Made by a program: the position numbers and the translations under genes | Shown: positions 35,353-45,027 of the stretch, in pieces | How positions within the stretch are numbered: the stretch's first letter is position 1 | Layout: every line of letters begins with the position of its first letter | The notes under the pieces: generated by a model | What the model was told of the DNA's origin: nothing | The model's input: the letters and a program-made list of their open reading frames with translations, nothing else | The model's database searches: none | From: JBBARC01 sp040400005 | GTDB taxonomy: Bacteria > Pseudomonadota > Alphaproteobacteria > Acetobacterales > Acetobacteraceae | Assembly: GCA_040400005.1 (NCBI GenBank) | Contig: JBBARC010000001.1 | Span: forward strand, 186,001 to 250,000 | Length of the DNA stretch: 64,000 nt | Direction: 5' to 3'

Positions 35353-36669
35353 ATGGATGCCACCGGAAATAGCCTCGATGCGTTTTGGATGCCGTTCTCA
35401 GCCAACCGCCAATTCAAGGCCAAGCCGCGCCTGTTGGTCGCCGCCAAAGACATGCATTACACCAGCCACGATGGCCGCCAGATATTGGATGGCTCGGCCG
35501 GTTTGTGGTGCGTGAATGCCGGCCATTGCCGGCCCAAAATCGTCGAAGCGATCCAAAAACAAGCCGCCGCCATGGATTTCGCCCCGGCCTTTCAAATGGG
35601 TCATCCGCTGGCATTCGAATGTGCATCGCGCGTGGCGGCCCTGTTCCCCGATGGCATGGACCATGTGTTTTTCGCCAATTCCGGGTCAGAAGCGGTCGAC
35701 ACCGCCCTGAAAATTGCCCTTGCGTATCATCGCATGCGCGGGGATGCCAGCCGTACCCGCCTGGTCGGCCGTGAACGCGGCTATCACGGCGTTGGCTTTG
35801 GCGGCATTTCAGTTGGCGGCATCAGCAATAACCGCAAACATTTCGGCACCATGCTGGGTGGCGTTGATCATTTGCCGCACACGCATGATCTCGCCCGCAA
35901 CGCCTTTTCGCACGGCATGCCTGCCCATGGTGCCGAGCTTGCCGATAATTTGGAACGTATTGTAGCACTTCACGATCCCAGCACCATTGCGGCGGTGATC
36001 GTGGAACCCATGGCCGGATCCACCGGCGTGCTCATCCCACCCGTAGGCTACCTGCAAAAACTACGCGACATCTGCACAAAATACGGCATTTTGTTGATTT
36101 TTGATGAAGTAATCAGCGGCTTTGGCCGGCTTGGCGCGCCGTTCGGGGTTGATAAATTTGGTGTCACACCAGATATGGTAACGCTTGCCAAAGGCATCAC
36201 CAATGCAACCGTGCCGATGGGTGCCGTTGTGGTCTCCAATTTTGTGCATGATGCGTTTATGCAGGGGCCAGAAAACGCAATCGACTTTTTCCATGGCTAC
36301 ACCTATTCATCACACGTGCTGGCCTGTGCTGCCTCGATCGCAACACTTGATACCTACGCAGAAGAAGGTATTTTTGCGCAAGCCGCCGCGATGGAGCCTT
36401 ATTTTGAACAGGCAGCCCATTCGCTGAACGGTGCCAATCATGTGATCGACGTGCGTAATATTGGCGTGGTCGCCGGCATTGAAATGGCGCCGCGGCCGGG
36501 GGCACCTGGGGCGCGGGCGTACGAAGCGTTTGTTAAATGTTATGAAGCCGGCGTTCTGGTGCGCGCAACCGGCGATATTTTGGCAATCTCGCCACCGCTT
36601 ATTGTCAGTCGCCCACAGGTGGATGAGATTTTTGGTACCATCGCCGATGTGCTGAAAACAGTCGCTTAA
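35353..36669 (+). CDS. Class III (omega) aminotransferase, beta-alanine:pyruvate transaminase-like
   Basis: 438 residues. The N-terminus DAFWMPFSANRQFKAKPRLLVAAKDMHYTSHDGRQILDGSAGLWCVNAGH is typical of beta-alanine--pyruvate transaminases. FFANSGSEAVDTALKIAL binds the PLP phosphate, GYHGVGFG is conserved, LIFDEVISGFGRLGAPF holds the PLP-pyridine Asp, and the Schiff-base Lys is in TLAKGITNATVPMG. It moves an amino group from an omega-amino acid or amine to pyruvate. The exact donor cannot be read from sequence. It is convergent with phaC. Confidence 0.93.
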   Translation: MDATGNSLDAFWMPFSANRQFKAKPRLLVAAKDMHYTSHDGRQILDGSAGLWCVNAGHCRPKIVEAIQKQAAAMDFAPAFQMGHPLAFECASRVAALFPDGMDHVFFANSGSEAVDTALKIALAYHRMRGDASRTRLVGRERGYHGVGFGGISVGGISNNRKHFGTMLGGVDHLPHTHDLARNAFSHGMPAHGAELADNLERIVALHDPSTIAAVIVEPMAGSTGVLIPPVGYLQKLRDICTKYGILLIFDEVISGFGRLGAPFGVDKFGVTPDMVTLAKGITNATVPMGAVVVSNFVHDAFMQGPENAIDFFHGYTYSSHVLACAASIATLDTYAEEGIFAQAAAMEPYFEQAAHSLNGANHVIDVRNIGVVAGIEMAPRPGAPGARAYEAFVKCYEAGVLVRATGDILAISPPLIVSRPQVDEIFGTIADVLKTVA

Positions 36670-36682
36670 AAAAAGCGAGCGT

Positions 36683-36710
36683 GGGCGGGGGCCGATGAAA
36701 GCCCCTGCCC
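36683..36710. terminator. Possible bidirectional terminator hairpin between aminotransferase and phaC
   Basis: GGGCGGGGGC pairs with GCCCCTGCCC (one G-T wobble) around an 8-base loop in the 45-base gap between the convergent stops. On the minus strand a run of seven T follows after about eight bases. It could serve phaC; it has no good T-run on the plus strand. Confidence 0.45.
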
Positions 36711-36714
36711 CGCT

Positions 36715-38532
36715 TTACGCCCTCACCCGCACATACGATCCCGGGGCATCTTCGATCACGGTCAATCGGCCATCACCGGGCACCCGGGCCGCCGCCGTTT
36801 GCGGCGCATGTGCGGTCACCCAGCGATTCCAATCCGGCCACCAACTGCCCGCCATTTCGGTGGCACTATCAAACCAGTTCAAACTATCCTCAGGCAGATC
36901 TTCGGCAATCCAATGATTGTATTTACCACCCTGCGGCGGGTTAACCACGCCAGCAATATGGCCGGACGCCGCCAGCACAAAGCGTTTTTCACCACCAAGC
37001 AGCTTCATCCCGCTATACGTCGATCGCCAGGGTGCGATATGATCCTCACGCGTTGATAGAAAGTACGCCGGCACTTTCACTTGGGCTAAATCAATCGGCA
37101 CACCACCAATGCTAATGGCGCCCGGCCTTGCCAAGGCATTTTCCTGATACATATGGCGCAGATAAAAACTATGCATGCGTGCCGGCATGCGGGTAGCATC
37201 CGAATTCCAGTAGAGCAGATCGAAAGGAAACGGCTCGTTACCCATCAAATAATTATTTACCACAAACGACCAGATCAAATCGTTGGCGCGCAGCATATTG
37301 AAGGTGGTTGCCATATCAGCACCTTCCAAATAGCCGGTCTTGCGCATTTTATCTTCCAGCGATTTCAGCTGTTCTTCATCGATAAACACACCAAGTTCGC
37401 CAACTTCGGTAAAATCGAGCAGGGATACAAAGAATGTGGCCGAGGCAATTCGGGTATCGTTTTGGGCTGCCATATACGCAAGCGTTGTGCCCAGCAGCGT
37501 GCCGCCCAGGCAATAGCCAATGGCGTTCACCACGCGTTCGCCGGTTGCACGCTCGATCGCGTCCAACGCTGCAAAAATACCCTTGCGCATGTAATCTTCA
37601 AAATCCGCCTGGGCCAGTTCGGCATTGGGATTAACCCAGGATACCATAAACACTGTATGGCCAAGGCTTACCGCATAGCGCACAAAACTATTCGCCGGGC
37701 GCAGATCGAGAATATAAAATTTATTAATCCACGGCGGCAAAATCAGCAATGGCCGTTTTAGCACCGACTCTGTTTCCGGGGCATATTGAATAAGCTGCAT
37801 CAGCTCGTTCTGAAAAACCACCTTGCCGGGCGATACCGCAATATTCTCGCCCAATTTGAACGCATCCATGTCGGTCATTTTAATCGATAGCCGGCCGCGG
37901 CCACGTTCCAAATCGGCCAGTAGATTATTCAGACCGCGCAAAAGATTTTCACCGCCGGTTTCCGCGGTTTTGCGTAAAACTTCCGGGTTGGTCAGCAAAA
38001 AATTACTCGGGCTCATCGCATCAACAAATTGGCGCGCGTAAAAATCGACCTTTTTGGTGGTTTTGGGGTCAAGCCCGTCGGCCTGCTTCACCACATCATT
38101 CACATAGCGCGCCGACAGCAAATAGGATTGCTTAATAAAATCAAAAATCTCGTTTTGCTGCCAGGCGGCGTCTTTAAACCGCTTGTCGCGCGGGTTGGCC
38201 TGAATAACCGGCTCAGTGGCAAGCCCCATGATCCGCCGCGTGGTGTTTTGCCAAAGCGTCACATAATCCTGCCAAAAGCCAATCTGCGCCTGCACCAGGC
38301 GCGCCGGGTTGGTCATCAGCTTGGCCGTCATTTCCATAAATGCGCGGCCGATATTCAACGGGTCGATCGGCGGCAAGCCGGTGATACCGCCATGCGCTTG
38401 GCGATCCAGCCAATCCGCCACTAGGCGCTGGCTGCGCTCGGCGATGCTGGCAACCGAGCGCGATACCACGTCGGGGTCGGGCAGGCGCGGCCGGGGATCT
38501 GCATCAGGCGTGGGGGGCACTGTGTCGGCCAT
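36715..38532 (-). CDS. phaC: Class I poly(3-hydroxyalkanoate) synthase PhaC
   Basis: 605 residues from the ATG at 38532, preceded by AAAGGAC; the longer frame upstream is unlikely. The lipase-like box GYCLGGT holds the catalytic Cys near residue 341. The N-terminal PhaC_N domain (FWQDYVTLWQNTTRRIMG, PRDKRFKDAAWQQNEIFDFIKQSYLL) and the C-terminal block ILPPWINKFYILDLRPANSFVRYAV are standard. Asp and His partners lie in STREDHIAPW and AASGHIAGVVNPP. It polymerises hydroxyacyl-CoA into PHB granules. It belongs with the phasin gene 2 kb away and perhaps the MaoC hydratase at 55.6 kb. Confidence 0.97.
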   Translation of the reverse strand: MADTVPPTPDADPRPRLPDPDVVSRSVASIAERSQRLVADWLDRQAHGGITGLPPIDPLNIGRAFMEMTAKLMTNPARLVQAQIGFWQDYVTLWQNTTRRIMGLATEPVIQANPRDKRFKDAAWQQNEIFDFIKQSYLLSARYVNDVVKQADGLDPKTTKKVDFYARQFVDAMSPSNFLLTNPEVLRKTAETGGENLLRGLNNLLADLERGRGRLSIKMTDMDAFKLGENIAVSPGKVVFQNELMQLIQYAPETESVLKRPLLILPPWINKFYILDLRPANSFVRYAVSLGHTVFMVSWVNPNAELAQADFEDYMRKGIFAALDAIERATGERVVNAIGYCLGGTLLGTTLAYMAAQNDTRIASATFFVSLLDFTEVGELGVFIDEEQLKSLEDKMRKTGYLEGADMATTFNMLRANDLIWSFVVNNYLMGNEPFPFDLLYWNSDATRMPARMHSFYLRHMYQENALARPGAISIGGVPIDLAQVKVPAYFLSTREDHIAPWRSTYSGMKLLGGEKRFVLAASGHIAGVVNPPQGGKYNHWIAEDLPEDSLNWFDSATEMAGSWWPDWNRWVTAHAPQTAAARVPGDGRLTVIEDAPGSYVRVRA

Positions 38533-38609
38533 ATGGCGAGGTCCTTTCCGCGGCACGGTCAGCCGGGCTACACACATCCAAACGGTTGCGATAGCGCGGC
38601 GCGCGGGCG

Positions 38610-39548
38610 GTGGTGTTGGGTAAATTTGGCAAGTTTCAGCGTAGAGGGTGGGGGGCTAGCGTTCAAGCTAGGCGTCCCCGCGCGCCCACGGCGGCACGCG
38701 TTAGCACAGCCCTATGTATGGCGATAACGCTACTAAGTGGTTGTACAAACAACCACGCGGATAGCACGCCGGTCGCCTGGTGGCACCAAATCGAGGGCGG
38801 CCGCATCGCCCAGGATCGCCCGCCACCGCCCGATGCCACGGCCCCGTGGCCGCGGATTGGCAGCGTGCCGGCGCGGCCCGATCCAGGTTCCGCCGCGTAT
38901 CGTGACGCCCTGGCATCCCGGCTTGGTGCCGAGCGCGATGTCGCCGAACGCAATGCGGCATCGGCGCCGTTGGTGGTCCCTACCCTGCCGCCAGCGCCGC
39001 GGCCTCAGGCGCCCAGCGCCGCCGACTCCTCGTCCAGCGCGTCCCTCGACACGCCCGAGGATGAACCCGCAGCGCTACCAGCACCGGCACAAACTAGGCC
39101 ACAAGCAACACCTCCGGCCGAAACCGCCATGCCGGTGGCCTTACCACCCAGCGCTGATGCCGTGGCCGATCTCGCTGGCCCGCCTGCCCCGCCAGCGTTT
39201 TTGGGTATTGCCGCGGTGCCCGCGCCAACGGCGCCCGCGCTTTCCGCACCCAGCGCACCCGCCGGCACCGATGTGCTGTTCGCCCCCGGTGCGGCCGATT
39301 TTCTGCCCAGCCAGACGCCAACGCTCAAAGCCATGGTGGCCCGCCGCGGCCAAAGCCACATCGCCGTGATCGGCCTAGGCGAGGCCGCGTCCGACACCGC
39401 CCAAGGCCAGGCGGCCGCCTTAAAACTCGCTCTCGCCAGAGCAAATACCATTGCCGATCACCTGCACGCCCTGGGCATGCCGCGTGACCATTTGCGCCTG
39501 TCGGCCTATGCCTTTGGCCGTGGCGCGCGCCTCGCCCTACTGCCGTAA
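38610..39548 (+). CDS. OmpA-like-domain lipoprotein with Pro/Ala-rich linker
   Basis: 312 residues if it starts at GTG 38610; the start is uncertain, since Met37 (38718) leaves too short a signal while upstream codons give a basic n-region. A lipobox LLSGC suggests an outer-membrane lipoprotein. Residues about 90-220 are Pro/Ala-rich, followed by a compact C-terminal domain (TDVLFAPGAADFLPSQTPTLKAMVARRGQSHIAVIGLGEA, then ALARANTIADHLHALGMPRDHLRLSAYAFG) that matches an OmpA-type peptidoglycan-binding fold in shape. It is probably an envelope tether. It is divergent from phaC. Confidence 0.72.
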   Translation: MVLGKFGKFQRRGWGASVQARRPRAPTAARVSTALCMAITLLSGCTNNHADSTPVAWWHQIEGGRIAQDRPPPPDATAPWPRIGSVPARPDPGSAAYRDALASRLGAERDVAERNAASAPLVVPTLPPAPRPQAPSAADSSSSASLDTPEDEPAALPAPAQTRPQATPPAETAMPVALPPSADAVADLAGPPAPPAFLGIAAVPAPTAPALSAPSAPAGTDVLFAPGAADFLPSQTPTLKAMVARRGQSHIAVIGLGEAASDTAQGQAAALKLALARANTIADHLHALGMPRDHLRLSAYAFGRGARLALLP

Positions 39549-39596
39549 TACCTTAAGTCACGCCAACCCCGCCCCTTCACCCCTGCCGGAACTGCC

Positions 39597-40814
39597 ATGA
39601 CCGAAGAATTTCACTCGATCCGCCGCTTGCCACCTTACGTATTTGCGGAAGTGAACGCCGCCAAGGCGCGGGCGCGCGCCGCCGGGCGCGACATTATCGA
39701 TCTCGGCATGGGTAACCCCGATAGCCCGACGCCACCCCATATCGTGGCGAAATTGATCGAAACCGTGCAAGACCCGCGCACCCATCGCTATTCCACCAGC
39801 AAAGGCATCCCCGGCCTGCGCCGCGCCCTTGCCGGCTACTACCAGCGCCGCTTTGGCGTGTCGCTGAACCCGGAAACCGAGGTCATCGCAACCTTGGGAT
39901 CGAAAGAAGGCCTGGCCAATCTAGCCGCCGCCATCACCAGCCCCGGCGACACCATTTTGGTGCCCAACCCATCCTACCCCATCCACCAGTTCGGTTTTAT
40001 TATCGCCGGCGCCTCGGTGCGATCGGTGCCCGCCGAGCCGGGCGAAGAAATGCTGCGTGCGCTCGATCGCGCCGTCCGCCATTCGGTGCCTAAGCCCACG
40101 GCGGTTATCGTCAATTTCCCATCCAACCCCACGGCCTACCTGGCCGATCTCGATTTTTACAAAGAAATTGTCGCCTTTGCCCGGCGCCACGAAATTTGGG
40201 TGCTATCCGATCTGGCCTATGCCGAGATTTATTTCGACGACACCAAAATACCGCCCAGCATGCTCGAAGTCGAAGGCGCCAAAGACCTCGTGGTGGAATT
40301 CACCTCGATGTCGAAAACCTATAACATGCCGGGTTGGCGCATTGGCTTTGCCGCCGGCAACCCACGGCTGATCGCCGCCCTGGCGCGGGTAAAATCCTAC
40401 CTCGATTATGGCGCCTTCACCCCCATTCAGGTGGCCGCCGCCGCGGCGCTGAACGGCCCGCAAGATTGCGTCGCCGAAATCCGCGCCCTGTACAAAGACC
40501 GCCGCGACGTGCTGGTGCGTGGTCTTGCCGCCGCCGGTTGGGATGTGCCTAGCCCGGAAGGGTCGATGTTCGCCTGGGCGCCGATCCCGCCGCGCTATGC
40601 GCATTTAGGCTCAGTTGAATTCGCCAAGCTATTGCTCGAACGCGCCGATGTCGCGGTCGCCCCCGGTTTGGGCTTTGGCGAATACGGCGACACCCACGTG
40701 CGCATCGGTCTGGTTGAAAACACCCAGCGCCTGCGCCAAGGTTTGCGTAATATCCGCAGCTTTTTGGCAACCGACAGCAATCTCGCCGATCCCGCCGCGG
40801 CGTCCGCCGCATGA
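39597..40814 (+). CDS. Class I/II PLP aminotransferase (AlaC/LL-DAP aminotransferase-like)
   Basis: 405 residues. It has the fold-I features RRLPPYVFAEVNAAKARARAAGRDIIDLGMGNPDSPTP, YSTSKGIPGLRRALAGYY, NFPSNPTA, and the Schiff-base Lys in SMSKTYNMPGWRIGFAAG. The close similarity is to AlaC-type alanine aminotransferases, often annotated as LL-diaminopimelate aminotransferase. Placement directly before hom suggests amino-acid synthesis. Its stop overlaps the hom start (ATGA). Confidence 0.92.
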   Translation: MTEEFHSIRRLPPYVFAEVNAAKARARAAGRDIIDLGMGNPDSPTPPHIVAKLIETVQDPRTHRYSTSKGIPGLRRALAGYYQRRFGVSLNPETEVIATLGSKEGLANLAAAITSPGDTILVPNPSYPIHQFGFIIAGASVRSVPAEPGEEMLRALDRAVRHSVPKPTAVIVNFPSNPTAYLADLDFYKEIVAFARRHEIWVLSDLAYAEIYFDDTKIPPSMLEVEGAKDLVVEFTSMSKTYNMPGWRIGFAAGNPRLIAALARVKSYLDYGAFTPIQVAAAAALNGPQDCVAEIRALYKDRRDVLVRGLAAAGWDVPSPEGSMFAWAPIPPRYAHLGSVEFAKLLLERADVAVAPGLGFGEYGDTHVRIGLVENTQRLRQGLRNIRSFLATDSNLADPAAASAA

Positions 40815-42103
40815 CCAAACCACTTTCCGTTGGTATCGCCGGTTTGGGCACAGTCGGCGGCGGCGTGTTGCGTGTGTTGCGCGATAACGCCGAACTGATA
40901 GGCCAACGCGCCGGCCGGCGCATCGCGGTCACTGCCGTGTCTGCGCGCGACCGCAACCGTGATCGCGGCGTAAAACTCGATGGTCTGCGTTGGTACGACG
41001 ATCCCGTGCAACTGGCTGCCGATCCTGCGATTGACGTGGTGGTTGAACTGATCGGCGGCAGTGGCGAACCGGCGTTGTCGCTGGTGCGCGCAAGCCTTGC
41101 CGCCGGCAAACCGGTGGTCACCGCCAACAAAGCGTTGCTGGCCCATCATGGCGCAGCCTTGGCCGCCTTGTCGGAAAAACACGGCGTCATGCTGGCGTTT
41201 GAAGCCGCCGTCGCCGGTGGTATTCCGGTGATCAAGGCGTTGCGCGAAGGGCTTGCGGCCAATCGTATTCGCAGTATTGCCGGCATTTTAAACGGCACCT
41301 GCAATTATATTCTCACCACCATGAGCGAGCGTGGCCGCGAATTTGGCGATGTGCTGGCCGAAGCGCAAAAGCTGGGGTACGCCGAAGCCGATCCATCGTT
41401 TGATATCGATGGCATCGATGCCGCCCACAAACTGGCGATCCTGGCAGCCCTGGCGTTCGGCCGGCCGGTCGCGTTAAACGATGTGCACATAGAAGGCATC
41501 CGCCATATCTCAGCGCTGGATCAGGCCTTTGCCAAAGAACTCGGCTACCGCATCAAACTGCTCGGCATCGCGCGGGCAACCGATGCGGGGGTCGAAAGCC
41601 GGGTGCATCCGTGCATGATCCCAGCCAATGCGCCGCTGGCACGGGTGGACGGGGTTTATAATGCGGTCGTGGCAGAAGGTGATTTTGTCGGCAGGCTCAT
41701 GCTGGAAGGCCGCGGCGCCGGCGCCGGCCCCACCGCATCGGCGGTGGTGGCCGATTTAATCGATTTGGCACGCGGCCGGGCAACCCCGGTGTGGGGGGCG
41801 GCATCGGGCGATCTGGCCAGCCTGCCAGCGGTGCCAATGTCGGCCCATATCGGTGCTTATTATTTGCGGTTGATGGTGGTCGATCGCCCCGGCGTTATCG
41901 CCGACGTCACCACCGCCTTGCGCGATTCCGGCGTGTCGCTCGAAAGCATGTTGCAGCACGGCCGCGCGCCAGGTGAAGCAGTACCCATTGTGCTGGTGAC
42001 CCACGAAACCCGAGAAGACAATATGCGCGCAGCCTTGGACCGGATTGAACGATTGGACGCCGTATTAGAACGCCCATCAATGATCAGAATCGAACACGGA
42101 TAA
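40811..42103 (+). CDS. hom: Homoserine dehydrogenase
   Basis: 430 residues. The NAD(P) motif GIAGLGTVGGGVLRVL is at the N-terminus. The catalytic domain has VVTANKALLAHHG, FEAAVAGGIPVIKALREGLAANRIRSIAGILNGTCNYILTTM and AEADPSFDIDGIDAAHKLAIL. A C-terminal ACT domain (YYLRLMVVDRPGVIADVTTAL) suggests feedback by threonine. It reduces aspartate semialdehyde to homoserine for Thr/Met. It is coupled to the aminotransferase. Confidence 0.97.
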   Translation: MTKPLSVGIAGLGTVGGGVLRVLRDNAELIGQRAGRRIAVTAVSARDRNRDRGVKLDGLRWYDDPVQLAADPAIDVVVELIGGSGEPALSLVRASLAAGKPVVTANKALLAHHGAALAALSEKHGVMLAFEAAVAGGIPVIKALREGLAANRIRSIAGILNGTCNYILTTMSERGREFGDVLAEAQKLGYAEADPSFDIDGIDAAHKLAILAALAFGRPVALNDVHIEGIRHISALDQAFAKELGYRIKLLGIARATDAGVESRVHPCMIPANAPLARVDGVYNAVVAEGDFVGRLMLEGRGAGAGPTASAVVADLIDLARGRATPVWGAASGDLASLPAVPMSAHIGAYYLRLMVVDRPGVIADVTTALRDSGVSLESMLQHGRAPGEAVPIVLVTHETREDNMRAALDRIERLDAVLERPSMIRIEHG

Positions 42104-42148
42104 AGAAAACCGGCGTTACCCCAAACCCCGTCAACATTACGCCGGGGT

Positions 42149-42185
42149 CTGGGGGGCGGCTCGCCCCCCAGCCTTTTCTTATCTT
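42149..42185 (+). terminator. GC-rich terminator-like hairpin between hom and glpX
   Basis: CTGGGGGGC (42149-42157) pairs perfectly with GCCCCCCAG (42163-42171) and is followed by CCTTTTCTTATCTTTTT. An upstream segment CCCCAAACCCCG (42119-42130) can pair with CGGGGTCTGGGG (42143-42154), overlapping the left arm, so the two folds exclude each other. This could end the hom transcript or act as an attenuator before glpX. Confidence 0.7.
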
Positions 42186-42203
42186 TTTGGAGAGTATCTC
42201 AAC

Positions 42204-43196
42204 ATGAGCGACACCGACCTCCCCCCCTGGCGCGTGCTAGACCGCAATTTGGCGCTAGACCTTGTGCGCGTCACCGAGGCCGCCGCCCTGGCATCGTCAC
42301 GGTGGATGGGCAAGGGCGACAAGAACCAGGCCGATGGCGCCGCGACCGACGCCATGCGCCGCGCGTTCGATACCGTGCCGATCGACGGCACCGTGGTGAT
42401 CGGCGAAGGCGAGATGGATGAAGCGCCGATGCTGTATATCGGCGAAAAAGTCGGCGCCGGTGGCCCTGCCATGGATATCGCGGTGGACCCGTTAGAAGGC
42501 ACTAAGCTTACCGCAACCGGCGGGCCGAATGCGCTGTGCGTGGTGGCCCTAGCCGAGCATGGCAATTTTCTGCACGCCCCTGATATTTACATGGATAAAA
42601 TCGCCGTCGGCGGTGGTTTGCCGCCAGATTTGATCGGCCTTGATGCCTCGCCTGCCGAAAATCTGCGCAACCTGGCGCGGGCCAAAAAATGCGATATCAG
42701 CGATCTTGTTGTGTGCACGCTAGACCGTGACCGCCACGAAGCCCTGATCGCCGCCTGCCGCGAAGCCGGCGCACGAGTGATTTTGCTGCCCGATGGCGAT
42801 GTCGCCGGGGTGATCGCCACCACCCTGCCGGGCAGCGGTGTTGATATCTATATCGGTTCGGGTGGTGCGCCCGAAGGCGTGCTGGCCGCCGCCGCCCTGC
42901 GCTGCACCGATGGCCAAATGCAAGGCCGCCTGCTGTTTGAGGATGACGCCCAGATTGCCCGCGCCCGCACTATGGGCGTCACCGACCCCAACCGCATTTA
43001 TACGGTCACCGACATGGCCCGTGGGGATGTGATGTTTGCCGCAACCGGCGTCACCACCGGTGCCATGCTGCGTGGCGTTACCCGCGATGCGCATGGCGGG
43101 GTGACGCATTCCCTGGTCATGCGCAGCAAAAGCGGCACGGTGCGCTACATCGAAGCGCATCACAATTTCAAAACCAAAACATGGACCAATTGGTAA
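42204..43196 (+). CDS. glpX: Fructose-1,6-bisphosphatase class II
   Basis: 330 residues, preceded by TTGGAGAG. GlpX motifs: ALASSRWMGKGDKNQADGAATDAMRRAF, IGEGEMDEAPMLYIGE, and VDPLEGTKLTATGGPNAL with the metal-binding Asp/Glu. It removes the 1-phosphate from fructose-1,6-bisphosphate in gluconeogenesis. It overlaps recJ by 16 bases in a different frame, and the order hom-glpX-recJ is conserved in many Rhodospirillales. Confidence 0.97.
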   Translation: MSDTDLPPWRVLDRNLALDLVRVTEAAALASSRWMGKGDKNQADGAATDAMRRAFDTVPIDGTVVIGEGEMDEAPMLYIGEKVGAGGPAMDIAVDPLEGTKLTATGGPNALCVVALAEHGNFLHAPDIYMDKIAVGGGLPPDLIGLDASPAENLRNLARAKKCDISDLVVCTLDRDRHEALIAACREAGARVILLPDGDVAGVIATTLPGSGVDIYIGSGGAPEGVLAAAALRCTDGQMQGRLLFEDDAQIARARTMGVTDPNRIYTVTDMARGDVMFAATGVTTGAMLRGVTRDAHGGVTHSLVMRSKSGTVRYIEAHHNFKTKTWTNW

Positions 43197-44968
43197 TCAC
43201 CGCCGGCGACGATTTCGCCTGCGGGGTCAGCGCCAGTGCCACCGGCCGGGCTTGGCGCTGGCGCCCAGCGCAGGACCGCATCGCCTTCGCCCTGGCCGAG
43301 CGGTTTGACCTGCCAGCGGTTGCCGGCCGGCTGCTAGCCGCCCGCGGCGTGGGGTTGGACGACGCCGCCGATTTTCTAACCCCCAGCCTGCGCGCCCTGC
43401 TGCCCGATCCGTCAGTGCTTACCGACATGGACCGTGCCGCCAACCGCATAGCCCATGCCATCACCACAGGTGAAACGGTTGCGGTGTTTGGCGATTACGA
43501 TGTCGATGGCGCCTGTGCGGCCGCTTTAATCACCAGTTTTCTGCAAAATTTTGCCCTCAACGTGCACACCCACGTGCCAGACCGTATTCTGGAAGGCTAC
43601 GGCCCCAATGCGGCGGCGCTAGTCGCCTTGGCCGATCGCGGCGCCACGCTGGTGATTTGCGTCGATTGCGGCACAGCAGCCGCCGACCAGCTTGCGGTGC
43701 TGCATAACCGCGCCGAGGTGATCGTGCTTGATCACCACAAAGCCGATGGCCCAACACCGCCAATTTTCGCAACCGTCAACCCCAACCGGTTAGATGATAC
43801 CTCCGGCCTGCGTCACCTGTGCGCCGCAGGGGTCGCCTTCCTCACCGCCGTTGCCACCTTGCGCACGCTGCGCCGGCAAAATTTTTTCACCCACCGCGCC
43901 GAGCCAGATTTGCGCGAATGTTTGGATCTGGTGGCCCTGGCCACGGTCTGCGATGTCATGCAGCTCACCGGCATCAACCGCGCCTTTGTCGCCCAAGGCT
44001 TAAAAATTATGGCCAAGCGTGGCCGCCCCGGCATTGCCGCCTTGCTCGATGTCGGCGGCGTCACTGGCGTGCCGGCGGCGATGAGCTGCGGGTTCGCGCT
44101 CGGCCCGCGCATCAACGCCGGCGGCCGCATAGCGCAAGCCGATCTCGGCTTACGCCTGCTACTGGAAACCGACCCGACCGAAGCCCGCATCCTTGCCCAG
44201 CGGTTAGACGGGGTTAACCGCGAACGCCAGGCGGTGGAAGCCGGCGTGCTGGAAATCGCGGTGCAACAAGCCCAAGTGCAGCTCGATGCCGACCACGCCG
44301 TGCTGCTGGTCAGCGGTGATTACCACCCCGGCGTGGTGGGTATCGTGGCCGGCCGCTTGCGCGAAAAATTCAACCGCCCGGCCTGTGTCGGCGGCCTCAG
44401 CGGCGGCCAAATCAAAGGCTCGGGGCGCTCAATCCCTGGCCTCGACCTCGGGGCCGCGGTGATCGCCGCGCGCCAAGCCGGTATTTTGCAAACCGGCGGC
44501 GGCCACGCCATGGCGGCCGGCTTTGGCCTGGCGCCGGAAAATTTGGCGGCCTTTCAGATCTTTTTAGATGCCCGCCTGGCCGATGCCCGTCACGCACCGC
44601 GGCGGCCAGACCTGACAATCGACGCCAGCACCAGTGTCGCCGGCGCCACACTGGATTTGGCCCACGGCATCAACCGCCTAGCCCCTTTCGGCCCCGGCAA
44701 TGAAGAACCGCTGCTGGCCATCCCCAATGCCCGGGTCACCCGCACGGATAGGTTGGGTGCCGAGGGCAACACCTTGCGCGCCTTTGTCGAAGGCCCAGGG
44801 GGCGAGCGCCTAAAAGCGCTGTTGTTCCGCGCCGCCGACACGCCGCTCGCCCAGGCCATCGAAAATCGCAATCTCGGCCCCCTGCATCTGGCCGGGCAGT
44901 TACGCGCGGAAAGCTGGCAGGGCCGCGAAGGTGTGTCGTTTTTCATCAGCGATGCAGCGCGCGCATAA
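43181..44968 (+). CDS. recJ: Single-stranded-DNA-specific exonuclease RecJ
   Basis: 595 residues starting inside the end of glpX. DHH-superfamily motifs are visible: AVFGDYDVDGACAAAL, ICVDCGTA, VLDHHKADG and, in the DHHA1 part, GYHPGVVGIVAGRLREKF-like DYHPGVVGIVAGRLREKFNRP and GSGRSIPGLDLG. The GGGHAMAAGF signature is present at about residue 440. RecJ degrades ssDNA 5' to 3' in recombination and mismatch repair. No sign of truncation. Confidence 0.96.
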   Translation: MDQLVITAGDDFACGVSASATGRAWRWRPAQDRIAFALAERFDLPAVAGRLLAARGVGLDDAADFLTPSLRALLPDPSVLTDMDRAANRIAHAITTGETVAVFGDYDVDGACAAALITSFLQNFALNVHTHVPDRILEGYGPNAAALVALADRGATLVICVDCGTAAADQLAVLHNRAEVIVLDHHKADGPTPPIFATVNPNRLDDTSGLRHLCAAGVAFLTAVATLRTLRRQNFFTHRAEPDLRECLDLVALATVCDVMQLTGINRAFVAQGLKIMAKRGRPGIAALLDVGGVTGVPAAMSCGFALGPRINAGGRIAQADLGLRLLLETDPTEARILAQRLDGVNRERQAVEAGVLEIAVQQAQVQLDADHAVLLVSGDYHPGVVGIVAGRLREKFNRPACVGGLSGGQIKGSGRSIPGLDLGAAVIAARQAGILQTGGGHAMAAGFGLAPENLAAFQIFLDARLADARHAPRRPDLTIDASTSVAGATLDLAHGINRLAPFGPGNEEPLLAIPNARVTRTDRLGAEGNTLRAFVEGPGGERLKALLFRAADTPLAQAIENRNLGPLHLAGQLRAESWQGREGVSFFISDAARA

Positions 44969-44988
44969 CCCAAAGCCTACCGGCACCC

Positions 44989-45017
44989 TTGACCCCGCCC
45001 GGGTGGGCTAGTAGGCA
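44989..45017 (+). promoter_or_regulatory. Possible tRNA-Glu promoter
   Basis: TTGACC at 44989 and TAGGCA at 45012 are 17 bases apart, placing a transcription start a few bases before the tRNA. The -35 is good, the -10 weak. Confidence 0.45.
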
Positions 45018-45027
45018 GCCGTCCGCT

